Below are positions 25,089 to 33,422 of a DNA stretch of 64,000 nt, in pieces. A program made the translations under genes and the position numbers. Positions within the stretch are counted from its first letter, which is position 1. The number at the start of each line of letters is the position of its first letter. The stretch lies in the NCBI RefSeq assembly GCF_934295145.1, contig NZ_CAKRAS010000007.1, positions 1 through 64,000 of the forward strand, in the 5' to 3' direction. The notes under the pieces were generated by a model, which was not told the origin of the DNA, did not search any database, and saw nothing but the letters and a program-made list of their open reading frames with translations. Source of the stretch: an uncultured Eubacterium sp. (lineage in GTDB: Bacteria; Bacillota; Clostridia; Lachnospirales; Lachnospiraceae).

Positions 25089-26602
25089 AGGTAAAGCGGA
25101 CATTCACTTTGCGACCTGTGTTCACCCTGTAATTTACTGTATTGCGTTTTCCCGGAAGGATTTTTCGGAATTTCTGCAATATAATACGCCTGCACGGCTC
25201 GGTTGCTTATATGCAGTCGATCTGCCAGCAGTTGTGCAGCTGTCTGTGCACATATCTGATCCGTTGTATAAATCTGCAGATGATCATCTGTTCCCACACA
25301 GACGAATTCACAATCAACTTCTTCATAGGCTTTCTGCAAAATATGTTCACATTCATCCAGCCCGATACGGATTCCGAAAATCTTGAGAAACCGTTTCTTG
25401 CGACCGGAAATATAATAATACCCATCTTCATCGACTCTTGCGAGATCTCCGGTATGCAAAATTCCATTTCGTTCATCACCCTTTCTAAGATCTGTCCGGT
25501 TTTCTGCCATTCCCAGTGTTACATTTGCTCCCTCATAGACCAGTTCTCCGACTCCGGTTGTCTCATCCACATCTTCCAAATGAAAGGCTCCCCCCGGAAT
25601 CGCAATGCCGATACTTCCGATTTTCTGCAGACACTGTTCTGGCGGCAGATAGCTCATTCGTGCAGTTGCTTCTGTCTGCCCGTACATCACCACAAAATTG
25701 ATTCCATGTTCCTTTGCCCAAACACCAACCTTCTGCTGTAAGGCTTCTTTCAGTCTGCCTCCTGCCTGTGTCATATAACGAAGATGCTGATACCATGGCT
25801 GCTCCCCAGCTTCTGCCTGTTTATCAAACAAATGCAGCCGTTGAAACAATTCATAGGTATATGGGACTCCCACCAGACTTGTTCCTCCTGCTGATCTGAA
25901 ATAATCCCAGAATTGCTGCTGTACCACACTTCTGGTAGTTAGAAGTACACAGGCTCCCGCCAGAAAATGGCTGTTAAGCACAGACAAGCCATAGGTATAT
26001 TGCATCGGCAGACAGGTGATTGCCCGTTCTGATTCTGTCAGTTTCAGATATTCCACAATTGATGCTGCATTACTTTCCAGATTTTTCCTTGACAAACGCA
26101 CCAGTTTCGGACTTCCTGTGCTTCCGGAAGTAGTCAGCAGCAAGGCCAGTTCCGGATGCAGTTCACACTTTGATGCTTTTGTGGCATATAATGCATATTC
26201 TGCCAGTTCAAATATGATCTCACTGCTTTTCTCTTCCTTTTTATTGATAGTTTCATCTTTTCTTTTCTGCTTTTTCAAAAAACTGCAGGGTTCCCACACC
26301 GTTTTCTTTTTTTTCGGCATCCATACATATTCCGGCTGATACCGCTCATACATATCCTGAAGCACTGTTTCATCCAGATCTGCGTTCAATAACAGTGGCA
26401 CCGCTCCTACATTCAAACAACCCAGATATCCAATCACAGCTCCCTGTGAATTTTCACATAATAAAAAAACAAAGCTGCGCCGGCGGACTGCATGTCTGAA
26501 TTCTGCAATCTGCTCACGCAGCTCACCGTATGTAATGCAAATGCCTGTATCCGTCTGCAATGCGGGACGGTCTGCAGGTTTTAATTCCATTTCAAAATAC
26601 AT
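25085..26602 (-). CDS. ANL-superfamily acyl/aminoacyl-adenylate ligase
   Basis: A 505-residue AMP-forming ligase. Motifs in order: LLTTSGSTGSPKLVRLS (P-loop, about residue 160), MYGQTEATARMSYLPPE, HTGDLARVDEDGYYYISGRKKRFLKIFGIRIGLDE-type hinge region, and the C-terminal IPKNPSGKTQYSKL with the catalytic Lys. It would adenylate a carboxylic acid and load it on the adjacent carrier protein. ATG 26602 is preferred because AGAAGG is 7 bases upstream; ATG 26608 is too close. The last dozen residues are encoded by an intergenic repeat (25092-25125), which also supplies the stop codon. Confidence 0.82.
   Translation of the reverse strand: MYFEMELKPADRPALQTDTGICITYGELREQIAEFRHAVRRRSFVFLLCENSQGAVIGYLGCLNVGAVPLLLNADLDETVLQDMYERYQPEYVWMPKKKKTVWEPCSFLKKQKRKDETINKKEEKSSEIIFELAEYALYATKASKCELHPELALLLTTSGSTGSPKLVRLSRKNLESNAASIVEYLKLTESERAITCLPMQYTYGLSVLNSHFLAGACVLLTTRSVVQQQFWDYFRSAGGTSLVGVPYTYELFQRLHLFDKQAEAGEQPWYQHLRYMTQAGGRLKEALQQKVGVWAKEHGINFVVMYGQTEATARMSYLPPEQCLQKIGSIGIAIPGGAFHLEDVDETTGVGELVYEGANVTLGMAENRTDLRKGDERNGILHTGDLARVDEDGYYYISGRKKRFLKIFGIRIGLDECEHILQKAYEEVDCEFVCVGTDDHLQIYTTDQICAQTAAQLLADRLHISNRAVQAYYIAEIPKNPSGKTQYSKLQGEHRSQSECPLYL
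25092..25125. repeat. Short repeat fused to the ligase reading frame
   Basis: TAAAGCGGACATTC followed by ACTTTGCGACCTGTGTTC matches the two ends of the element at 62330-62399 with its middle missing. It lies inside the ligase gene's last codons and supplies its stop, and it covers the start region of the LuxE-LuxC gene. Confidence 0.6.
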
Positions 26603-26700
26603 TTTCATACCTTCTACTTTTTATGATTTGTAACTATTATTTTATAATCACCGTACATTTTGGTAACATTTATCTAAAAAAAGACTATCAGCGATGTCGC

Positions 26701-26952
26701 TTATTTACTCATATCCACACCAAGTTTTTCCAGGATTTCAATTCCTTTGCTGTAAGTACTGAAGGAAGTAATATCCAGTGTCTCAAAGAACACGCCAAAT
26801 GCTTCTTCCAGGTCTGCGACCATATCTACATGTCGCACAGATTCCCATTTTTTATATCTATTATATACAAGCACGTCATCGTTCAGATCCTCATCTGTTG
26901 CCTGTAAATTTCTTTTTATAATTTTGTTATATTTTTCAAGATTCGTCATCAT
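26701..26952 (-). CDS. Acyl carrier protein
   Basis: An 83-residue acidic helical protein with the carrier-protein core: WESVRHVDMVADLEEAFGVFF. The Ser of WESVRH is at the usual phosphopantetheine attachment position (DSL in classic ACP, WDSVGH in many clostridial carriers). It presumably holds the acid activated by the ligase for dehydration or reduction. A GAGG site lies 5 bases before ATG 26952; the next ATG, one codon later, is equally possible. It is 7 bases downstream of the FabZ-like gene and 98 bases upstream of the ligase. Confidence 0.82.
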   Translation of the reverse strand: MMTNLEKYNKIIKRNLQATDEDLNDDVLVYNRYKKWESVRHVDMVADLEEAFGVFFETLDITSFSTYSKGIEILEKLGVDMSK

Positions 26953-26959
26953 CTTATCC

Positions 26960-27427
26960 TCATACGATTTTATTTTTTCCTGATGCTGCTTTCATGGCAA
27001 GGGTGATCATACCAACTGCCGCACGTCCTGCGTCTGTTTTGGCCGTCACTCTGCAGTCATACATACCGTTTCCTGCATCGCAGATAAGCTGTGCACTCAG
27101 ATACAACCGTTCTCCCGGATACACCGGATGGTAAAAACGCATCTGGCTTACCTGAAAAAACAACGGAAGTTTTCCTCTGTTCTGCTCCATAAGCAATAGC
27201 AGGATATCTGCAGTCTGTGCCATACTCTCCATAATATAAATCCCGGGCAAAACTGGTTTTTCCGGAAAATGCCCCTGAAAAATCTGCCAGTCTGTCTGAA
27301 TATCCACTTCTGCTTCAATTCGATCCGGCGGATACAACTTTGTCACACGATCCACCAAAAGTAACGGTTCTCTGTGCGGCAAAATTTTTTCTATTTCATC
27401 TTTTTCCATCATATTATGTTCTACCAT
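26960..27427 (-). CDS. FabZ-like 3-hydroxyacyl-ACP dehydratase
   Basis: A 155-residue hotdog protein: ILPHREPLLLVDRV, then FQGHFPEKPVLPGIYIMESMAQ with the catalytic His53 and Glu67 of the FabZ family. FabZ dehydrates 3-hydroxyacyl-ACP to the trans-2-enoyl form. Since it lies with an orphan carrier protein and ligase and no other fatty-acid genes, it is more likely a specialised copy than the housekeeping enzyme. The ribosome site is GGAG, 11 bases before the ATG. Confidence 0.82.
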   Translation of the reverse strand: MVEHNMMEKDEIEKILPHREPLLLVDRVTKLYPPDRIEAEVDIQTDWQIFQGHFPEKPVLPGIYIMESMAQTADILLLLMEQNRGKLPLFFQVSQMRFYHPVYPGERLYLSAQLICDAGNGMYDCRVTAKTDAGRAAVGMITLAMKAASGKNKIV

Positions 27428-27499
27428 ATTACATTCTACTCCGGCATACAGACATTTTTCTATTTCTTTCTGTGTTTCATTCTATGTACAGATATTATT

Positions 27500-27802
27500 T
27501 CATTTCTTTACTGCTTTTCTCTGACGCATGATCTGTCGTGCCTGTGCGATCAGGTCATCACTGACTCCGGTCACCAACACTACATCCTTCAGTTCCGGAA
27601 AGGCTTCTTTTAACTCTGTACTGACCAGGTTTTCCAAGGTCAGCTCTGCGGAAGGACATCCGCTGCACTGTCCATGCATTCTCACATGAAGGATATCATC
27701 CTCCAGTTTTTCAATCTCGATATCGCCTCCATGCTGAGCCAGATTCGGGCGCACCCGCTCATCCAAAACCTGTTCTATTTTGCTGATTTCTAATTCTCCC
27801 AT
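27500..27802 (-). CDS. NifU C-terminal-domain iron-sulfur scaffold protein
   Basis: A 100-residue protein matching the NifU C-terminal domain: LDERVRPNLAQHGGDIEIEKLEDDILHVRMHGQCSGCPSAELTLE contains the HGGD motif and the CxxC (CSGC) that binds a transferable Fe-S cluster. GAGGAGAAA lies just before the ATG. It is the first gene after the promoter at 27876-27904 and may be co-transcribed with the acyl cluster, although a 72-base gap follows. Confidence 0.9.
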   Translation of the reverse strand: MGELEISKIEQVLDERVRPNLAQHGGDIEIEKLEDDILHVRMHGQCSGCPSAELTLENLVSTELKEAFPELKDVVLVTGVSDDLIAQARQIMRQRKAVKK

Positions 27803-27875
27803 GGTAGTTTCTCCTCATAATTAAAAACTATAAGATCGTTTACGGATGATTCCATACATTCTATCTATCTTTTTA

Positions 27876-27904
27876 ATTATATACCTGCGTTCCCTTCTGT
27901 ACAA
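27876..27904 (-). promoter_or_regulatory. Promoter of the NifU/acyl cluster
   Basis: On the minus strand TTGTAC (27904-27899), a 17-base spacer, and TATAAT (27881-27876). It is about 75 bases before the nifU-like start. A 9-bp inverted repeat (27884-27892 with 27914-27922) overlaps it and could be an operator or the end of the preceding transcript. Confidence 0.7.
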
Positions 27905-27960
27905 CCAGAAAACGAACGCAGGCACCTTTACTTTTTTACTTTTAATCGCAGCTAAAAAGC

Positions 27961-29412
27961 CTACTCCTCGATATGTGCGATTGCTTTTGCAAGCTGTTTC
28001 TTAGCACCTAAGTTACCCTGACGTGCGATCATGATACGCTGTGCCTGCGGAGAACCTGCACCATGCATGGACTCTGTACGATATCCAACAGCTGCGGTAC
28101 CAAGAGACAGGTTTTCGATAAGGCGAAGGATTCTCAGACGGTTCTCTGTGGTCACATCTGCAACACCTCTGAAATATTTGTCAATATATTTGCCAAGTTT
28201 CTCATCACGGAAGTCTTTCTCGGATGGAGCTGTAACCATCAGACCACCTGCAATATCTTCTGCCAGACGAACGATTTCATATGGGAAACGTGTTACATTC
28301 TGTTTACATACATTTGCAAGAAGCAGATTAATGATGTATGCGCCAGACTCTGTCGCAGTTCCCTCTGTGGAACATGCAAGACCACAGCAGAACAGTGTCT
28401 CATTTAAATGTGTCATTTCAATCAGTTTGTCTTTTACTGCAGAAGCTTTTGCAACACCGTTGTACTCAGCTGCGACTGCTGCCGCACCAATCAGGACATC
28501 GCCCACACCAACTTTACATCCACCGTAGGACTGACGATGATAACCTGCGAAACGCTCTACCAGCATTCCTGCAAACTCTGCTTCGCCATTCATGAAGATA
28601 CGGTCGTTTGGTACGAATACATCTTCAAAAACAACCAGAGCCTCCACACCGCCAAATTCACAGTTTCCAACATCCATCTGGGATCCTTCCAGTTTTCTTG
28701 TATCACAGGACTGACGTCCGATAATCATAAAGATTCCGTCTGTATCAACCGGTACTGCAAATGATACAGCATAATCTTTGTCATCCGGTCCCATAGCAAT
28801 GGTCGGCATAACGATAACTTCATGAGAGTTGCAGATACCGGTCTGATGCGCTTTTGCACCACGTACTACGATACCATCCGGACGACGCTCTACCACATGC
28901 AGATACATATCCGGATCTTCCTGTGCGTGAGGTGCTTTGGAGCGGTCACCCTTCGGATCTGTCATAGCTCCGTCAACGGTTAAATCGTTTGTTGCACAAT
29001 AGTTCATAAATTTTTTGAAGTTCTCATGATAAGATGTGCCGTATTTTTTATCAATTTCATAAGTTGTGGAAAACTCTGCGTTAAACGCATCCATTCCTAC
29101 ACAACGCTGGAAACAGGCTGCCGTTTTCTGTCCACATAATCTCTGCATTTTTACTTTGTTTTTCAGATCTTCTGTGCTCTGATGGATATGTGTGAAACGG
29201 TTGATCTTCTCGCCGGTAAACGGAGAAGTAACGACCATCAGATCCTGATACTGCGGATCCTGAGCCAGATCATACGTCATTCTTACCGAATTTAAAGATG
29301 GGCGAAGGATTGGGTTATCTACCGGATTTTCTACCTTCTCGCCGAACATGTAAATTTCCATGTTCATTTTTCGGATGCTCTCGATATACTGTTCTCCTGT
29401 CATAAGTGCCAT
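27961..29412 (-). CDS. abfD: 4-hydroxybutyryl-CoA dehydratase / vinylacetyl-CoA isomerase
   Basis: A 483-residue flavo-iron-sulfur enzyme. The four [4Fe-4S] ligands of the family are visible at the right spacing: Cys100 and Cys104 in TAACFQRCVGMDAF, and His292 and Cys299 in AGYHRQSYGGCKVG. It converts 4-hydroxybutyryl-CoA to crotonyl-CoA through a radical dehydration and is oxygen-sensitive. GGAGG precedes the ATG. It is a single-gene unit behind a good promoter; the matching dehydrogenase and CoA-transferase are 24 kb away at 51068-53555. A PAS/AAA+/Fis regulator lies immediately upstream and shares a motif with its promoter. A 4-hydroxyphenylacetate hydroxylase (same superfamily) is unlikely because it lacks these ligands. 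Confidence 0.92.
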   Translation of the reverse strand: MALMTGEQYIESIRKMNMEIYMFGEKVENPVDNPILRPSLNSVRMTYDLAQDPQYQDLMVVTSPFTGEKINRFTHIHQSTEDLKNKVKMQRLCGQKTAACFQRCVGMDAFNAEFSTTYEIDKKYGTSYHENFKKFMNYCATNDLTVDGAMTDPKGDRSKAPHAQEDPDMYLHVVERRPDGIVVRGAKAHQTGICNSHEVIVMPTIAMGPDDKDYAVSFAVPVDTDGIFMIIGRQSCDTRKLEGSQMDVGNCEFGGVEALVVFEDVFVPNDRIFMNGEAEFAGMLVERFAGYHRQSYGGCKVGVGDVLIGAAAVAAEYNGVAKASAVKDKLIEMTHLNETLFCCGLACSTEGTATESGAYIINLLLANVCKQNVTRFPYEIVRLAEDIAGGLMVTAPSEKDFRDEKLGKYIDKYFRGVADVTTENRLRILRLIENLSLGTAAVGYRTESMHGAGSPQAQRIMIARQGNLGAKKQLAKAIAHIEE

Positions 29413-29443
29413 TTTGTCTTACCTCCATTTTTGCATTTTTATT

Positions 29444-29455
29444 TGCGTTTTTGCA
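29444..29455. promoter_or_regulatory. TGCGTTTTTGCA operator candidate at abfD
   Basis: The same 12-mer occurs in reverse orientation at 31113-31124 before the regulator gene, and more TTGCA half sites lie around both promoters. It lies downstream of the abfD -10 box, in the untranslated leader. Confidence 0.5.
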
Positions 29456-29477
29456 TCACTTTTTTGTTTATGATGCA

Positions 29478-29506
29478 ATTATACACCGTTGTATGTATTT
29501 TTGCAA
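29478..29506 (-). promoter_or_regulatory. abfD promoter
   Basis: On the minus strand TTGCAA (29506-29501), a 17-base spacer, and a perfect TATAAT (29483-29478), giving a leader of about 60 bases. Confidence 0.75.
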
Positions 29507-29538
29507 TTATGAGGTTTCACAAAATATTACTTGATTTT

Positions 29539-29600
29539 AAAAAAAGGACTGCCCTTTGCGCTCATTTTCCTGTACAATGTGCACAAACAGCAGTCTTTTT
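29539..29600 (-). terminator. Terminator of the PAS/AAA+/Fis regulator gene
   Basis: Stem of AAAAAG-ACTGC with GCAGTCCTTTTT on the minus strand (one bulge), long loop, followed by a T tract, between the regulator stop and the abfD promoter. Confidence 0.65.
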
Positions 29601-29668
29601 CGATGTAAAAGCAGATATTCACAATCCACTTTCATTATTTATTTCTTCTTCGTTCAACCGTTTTTCTC

Positions 29669-31093
29669 TTATTTTCTCTTTTCGTTTTTCATAAGTCCAA
29701 GCTGCTCATATTTCTGTCTTTTTCGCACAAACGTAGAGCTGTCCATTCCCAGACTTGCCGCTGCCTCACGGATATTTCCATATCTCTGAAAGGCATGTTC
29801 CAGATATCCGGCTTCAAATTTTGCAACCTCCATCTTCAGATCTGTCTGATCCGGATACACATTCGTTTCTTTATACTGCTCCACTTTTTCCACCTGATCA
29901 TGTAAAAACAGATCCTGCACGCGAATCACCTCACCGGCACTGACAATCGCTGACCGCTGCACCAGATTCCGCAGTTCCTGCACATTTCCCGGCCAAGGAT
30001 AGTCACTCAGACACTGGTAGCTTTCTCTGTCAAAATGCTTGTTCTGACCTGTCTTATGATTATACTGATTCAGGAAAAATTCAATCAACGGTATAATATC
30101 TTCCCTGCGTTCCCTCAGTGGAGGTACTTCCACTGAAAACAATGAAAAATGCTGCAGAAGCTGTCGGTTGATATTGGACATTTTCTCCAACTGTGGTATC
30201 GCATACCGGCTTCCTGCAATCATCCGGATATTTAATTTCTGCTGATAGCCTTCCTTCATTATGCAGCAGCCATCCCGAAGCAGTGACAGCAAATCTCCCT
30301 GGATATCTCCCGGCATATCCGCCAGTTCTTCAATATACAGCGTACCTCCATCCGCACTTTCAAGCAGACCGATCTGTGACTCATGCTCTGCATTTCCCGG
30401 TTTTCCAAACAGATACGTCTCCAGGTCATCTTTTGGCACCGCAGAAAAATCCAGACGCAGAAAAGCTGCTTCCGAGCGATTGGAATGTGCATGGATATAC
30501 TTTGCCATCCGGCATTTTCCGGAACCTTTTTCTCCCCAAAGTAATACCGGCATGTCAACCATAGCCATTTTTTCTGCAAACTTCAGCAACTTGCTGCTTG
30601 CTTCCGCAACGGCCACCAGCTCCACATCTCCGTCCAGTTCTCTGCGCATGCGCTCCAGTTCCTGCATATATTGACGGTTCTGCTGTTCCTTGCGCTGCAG
30701 TTCTTTGCGGATAGAATAAATTTCTGTAATCTCGCGAACCAATGTCACCACCATGACCAGATTCGTATGATCCTCCCCGTCAAAAACAGGTGTACTTGTG
30801 ATCACTGCACGTTTTCCGGTACGAAAGATCTGTTCACTTGTCACCGGTTCCCCACCCTCCAGCACAGCAAGTGTACCACTCATTGAAATTACTCCTGCCT
30901 CCACCAGATCCTTCATATTTTTCCCGATCATTTCTGATTTTCTCAGACCACTGATCAGTTCATAACTATGATTCAGATATACGGTATTTGCCTCACAGTC
31001 TGTAATATAAATGCCGTCATGAAAATTATCCAATACGGCTTCCAGATAATCTTCCACATGAAAATTTTCGGTATTTTTTCCCTGTATACTCAT
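29669..31093 (-). CDS. PAS/AAA+/Fis regulator lacking the sigma-54 contact loop
   Basis: A 474-residue regulator in three parts: PAS sensor (about 15-120; LDNFHDGIYITDCEANTVYLNHSYE), AAA+ domain (about 165-390) and Fis-type helix-turn-helix at the end (GNIREAAASLGMDSSTFVRKRQK). Walker A is GEKGSGKC and the Walker B region is GGTLYIEELADM with Glu in place of the usual first Asp. The GAFTGA loop that contacts sigma-54 is absent: the sequence passes from LFGKPG directly to ESQIGLLESADGG. It therefore probably acts on a sigma-70 promoter, as TyrR does. ATG 31093 follows GAGGAG. The abfD promoter next door is the likely target. Confidence 0.82.
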   Translation of the reverse strand: MSIQGKNTENFHVEDYLEAVLDNFHDGIYITDCEANTVYLNHSYELISGLRKSEMIGKNMKDLVEAGVISMSGTLAVLEGGEPVTSEQIFRTGKRAVITSTPVFDGEDHTNLVMVVTLVREITEIYSIRKELQRKEQQNRQYMQELERMRRELDGDVELVAVAEASSKLLKFAEKMAMVDMPVLLWGEKGSGKCRMAKYIHAHSNRSEAAFLRLDFSAVPKDDLETYLFGKPGNAEHESQIGLLESADGGTLYIEELADMPGDIQGDLLSLLRDGCCIMKEGYQQKLNIRMIAGSRYAIPQLEKMSNINRQLLQHFSLFSVEVPPLRERREDIIPLIEFFLNQYNHKTGQNKHFDRESYQCLSDYPWPGNVQELRNLVQRSAIVSAGEVIRVQDLFLHDQVEKVEQYKETNVYPDQTDLKMEVAKFEAGYLEHAFQRYGNIREAAASLGMDSSTFVRKRQKYEQLGLMKNEKRK

Positions 31094-31112
31094 AAATTTG
31101 CTCCTCATTCAT

Positions 31113-31165
31113 TGCAAAAACGCATCGCTTTCTCTTATAATACGAATTTTTCTGCAATTTTGCAA
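31113..31165 (-). promoter_or_regulatory. Promoter and operator candidate of the PAS/AAA+/Fis gene
   Basis: On the minus strand TTGCAA (31165-31160), 17 bases, TATTAT (31142-31137). TGCAATTTTGCA (31153-31164) overlaps the -35, and TGCAAAAACGCA (31113-31124) lies downstream. The layout mirrors the abfD promoter. Confidence 0.6.
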
Positions 31166-31182
31166 TATATAAAAAGCAATTC

Positions 31183-32142
31183 TTATGCTAACATCTTCTC
31201 AACTTCTTCTTTCGTCGGGATTGCCGGGATTCCACCACGTTTCTGTACACAAAGTGCTGCAGTTGCGTTTCCATATACGGCACAATGGTGAATTTCTTCC
31301 CATGTCAGGATTTCGATTGGTTTTTTCAGTGATAAGTATGCGCTTAATGTACCTCCCCAGAAGGAATCCCCTGCACCGGTTGTATCTACGGACTGTACGG
31401 AAAATCCCTTCACGCGCTCTTTTTTCTCTTTCGTCGCCATCAATACCCCTTCGCTGCCAAGCGTTACTGCAATGAGCTTCGGACCCATGGCAAGCAGTTT
31501 ATCTGCTGCGCCTTCATAAGTTGCCTCCCCGGTAAGTAATAAACTTTCTTCATCGGATACTTTCATGACATCCGCATAAGGAATCATTGATTTCATCGCT
31601 TCTGTTGCAACTGCTTCACTGCTCCACAAAGTTGCACGGTAATTCGGATCATAAGAAATCAGTGCACCTGCTTCTTTTGCCAGCTTTACTGCTGTCATTG
31701 TCGCATCCTTTGCAGGCTGATCAGTCAGAGACAAAGAACCAAAGTGGAAAATCTTGCAATCCTGTAAAAGTTCTGTATTTAACTCATTCGGACTCAACTG
31801 CGTATCTGCACCCGGTTTTCTTGCGAAGGAAAACTCCCGCTCCCCCTCTTCATCAATAGCAACAAAAGCCAGCGTAGTAAAATAACTGTCATCCTCTATC
31901 AAGTTGGAAACACCGATACCTTCTTTCTCCAGTGTCTTTTTCAGAAATGCACCATGCATATCCTTTCCTACTTTTCCGATAAATTCGGTCCGATATCCCA
32001 TGTGACTGGCCACAGTCAACAAATTTGCAGGAGCTCCACCCGGATTCTGTTCAAACAAACGCATACCATCCGAGCCTGTTCCAGCTTCTGTAAAATCAAT
32101 CAGTAATTCGCCAAGTGCGACAATGTCAATGTTTTTTCCCAT
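31183..32142 (-). CDS. scrK: Fructokinase (PfkB family)
   Basis: A 319-residue ribokinase-type sugar kinase: N-terminal ALGELLIDFTEAG and the NPGGAPANLL glycine motif, and the C-terminal DTTGAGDSFWGGTL with the catalytic Asp. It phosphorylates fructose or a related sugar with ATP. GAGGAGG lies before the ATG. It stands alone after a strong hairpin and before the regulator gene; no sucrose or fructose transport gene is adjacent, so the exact sugar is uncertain. Confidence 0.85.
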   Translation of the reverse strand: MGKNIDIVALGELLIDFTEAGTGSDGMRLFEQNPGGAPANLLTVASHMGYRTEFIGKVGKDMHGAFLKKTLEKEGIGVSNLIEDDSYFTTLAFVAIDEEGEREFSFARKPGADTQLSPNELNTELLQDCKIFHFGSLSLTDQPAKDATMTAVKLAKEAGALISYDPNYRATLWSSEAVATEAMKSMIPYADVMKVSDEESLLLTGEATYEGAADKLLAMGPKLIAVTLGSEGVLMATKEKKERVKGFSVQSVDTTGAGDSFWGGTLSAYLSLKKPIEILTWEEIHHCAVYGNATAALCVQKRGGIPAIPTKEEVEKMLA

Positions 32143-32293
32143 TTTTCAATTCCTCCTCAGTAGATTTCATTATACCGCTTCTTAGTAAATCGTCAATCGT
32201 AAAAGGATAACTGTCTACTGTGGCATGTAGACTTCATAAGTCACTGTATTGTCCGCATTTAATGTACATACATTTGTGTATAAATTTAATCTC

Positions 32294-32340
32294 ATAGTAG
32301 AACCCCTCCCATGATATAGTCATGGGAGGGGTTCTACTAT
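32294..32340. terminator. Very strong bidirectional hairpin
   Basis: A perfect 21-bp stem (32294-32314 with 32320-32340) and a five-base loop in the 352-base gap between the SDR gene and the fructokinase gene. The rest of the gap is AT-rich and I see no gene in it. Confidence 0.85.
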
Positions 32341-32494
32341 TTCAAATAATTCTTTTAACATAATGGGTATGTATTAAAGTATTTTTTCAGCATCCCGCAG
32401 ACACTGTTTTATTTTTTAGCAGGTTATTTTAAGGAAAATGTCTAATGTTACTTATTATAATATTATGTCTAATTACAATTATAACTTTGATACG

Positions 32495-33271
32495 TTATAC
32501 GCGGGCAATACCACCATCAACTACCATTGTCTGACCTGTCATGAAGCCAGCTTCCTCAGATACAAGGAATTTAATAGCTCCTGTGAAATCTTCCGGATAC
32601 GGATATTTCTTGATAGACTGTAAGCCAAGCATAAGATCCCATTTATTGAATCCGCCTTCTTCGATTTCTCCCGGTGCTCCACCAATGTTGCTGATTGTCT
32701 GGTCACAGACAAATAATCCAGGTGCTACAGAGTTTACAGTTACGCCATATGGACCATACTCAGAAGCAAGTGCTCTTGTCAGACCGATAACAGCACCTTT
32801 TGTGGAGATGTAACCGGAAAGTTTCGGCTCCTGACCATTCATGAAGGAGTCAGATGTAATATTTACAACTCTTCCCCAGCCTTTCTCTCTCATTCCAGGA
32901 AGGAATGCCTGCAGACAGTTGTAAGGTCCATCTACATTTGTTGCGAAGTAAGATTTCCACATCTTGTAGTCAAGGTCTTCAAATAAGATGAATGGGTAAA
33001 TACCTGCATTGTTGATCAGGATATCACATCCGCCGAACTCATCTACTTTTTTCTTCATCTCTGCAACTTTTTCCGGATCACTGATATCACATGCAACAGA
33101 AAGTACTCTGCAATCCGTTCTTCCTAAAGCAGCAATTCTCTCCTCAGTCTGTTTGGAGTCGCCTCTTGCTACCAACACAACATCTAATCCAAGGTCTCTT
33201 ACGAACTGAAATGCGATTTCCTGTCCTAAACCTTTACTTGCACCTGTAATCACTGCAATTTTGTTTGCCAT
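32495..33271 (-). CDS. Short-chain dehydrogenase/reductase
   Basis: A 258-residue classical SDR: TGASKGLGQE cofactor loop, NNAGIYP, NITSDSF with the catalytic Ser, and YISTKGA with the catalytic Tyr and Lys. It oxidises or reduces an unknown alcohol/carbonyl with NAD(P). AGGAGG precedes the ATG. It lies 151 bases after the M24 gene with a hairpin between, so it is probably the second, partly attenuated gene of the sigma-54 operon that starts at 34732-34747. Confidence 0.88.
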   Translation of the reverse strand: MANKIAVITGASKGLGQEIAFQFVRDLGLDVVLVARGDSKQTEERIAALGRTDCRVLSVACDISDPEKVAEMKKKVDEFGGCDILINNAGIYPFILFEDLDYKMWKSYFATNVDGPYNCLQAFLPGMREKGWGRVVNITSDSFMNGQEPKLSGYISTKGAVIGLTRALASEYGPYGVTVNSVAPGLFVCDQTISNIGGAPGEIEEGGFNKWDLMLGLQSIKKYPYPEDFTGAIKFLVSEEAGFMTGQTMVVDGGIARV

Positions 33272-33348
33272 AATTTTTTCCTCCTGAAAATATCTTCTCT
33301 TATATTAGTTCATGCATTTTTTTAATGCTAAACATCTTATTTTGGTAT

Positions 33349-33377
33349 GTCTCGGAAAGTTCTCCTCTTTCCGAGAC
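33349..33377 (-). terminator. Intercistronic hairpin between M24 and SDR genes
   Basis: A perfect 11-bp stem (33349-33359 with 33367-33377) without a clear T tract on the minus strand; it may be a partial terminator or an mRNA-processing stem that lowers SDR expression. Confidence 0.45.
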
Positions 33378-33422
33378 CATCGTCTATGTCTACCGTTGTT
33401 TCTTCCTGAATAAATCTTTGCT

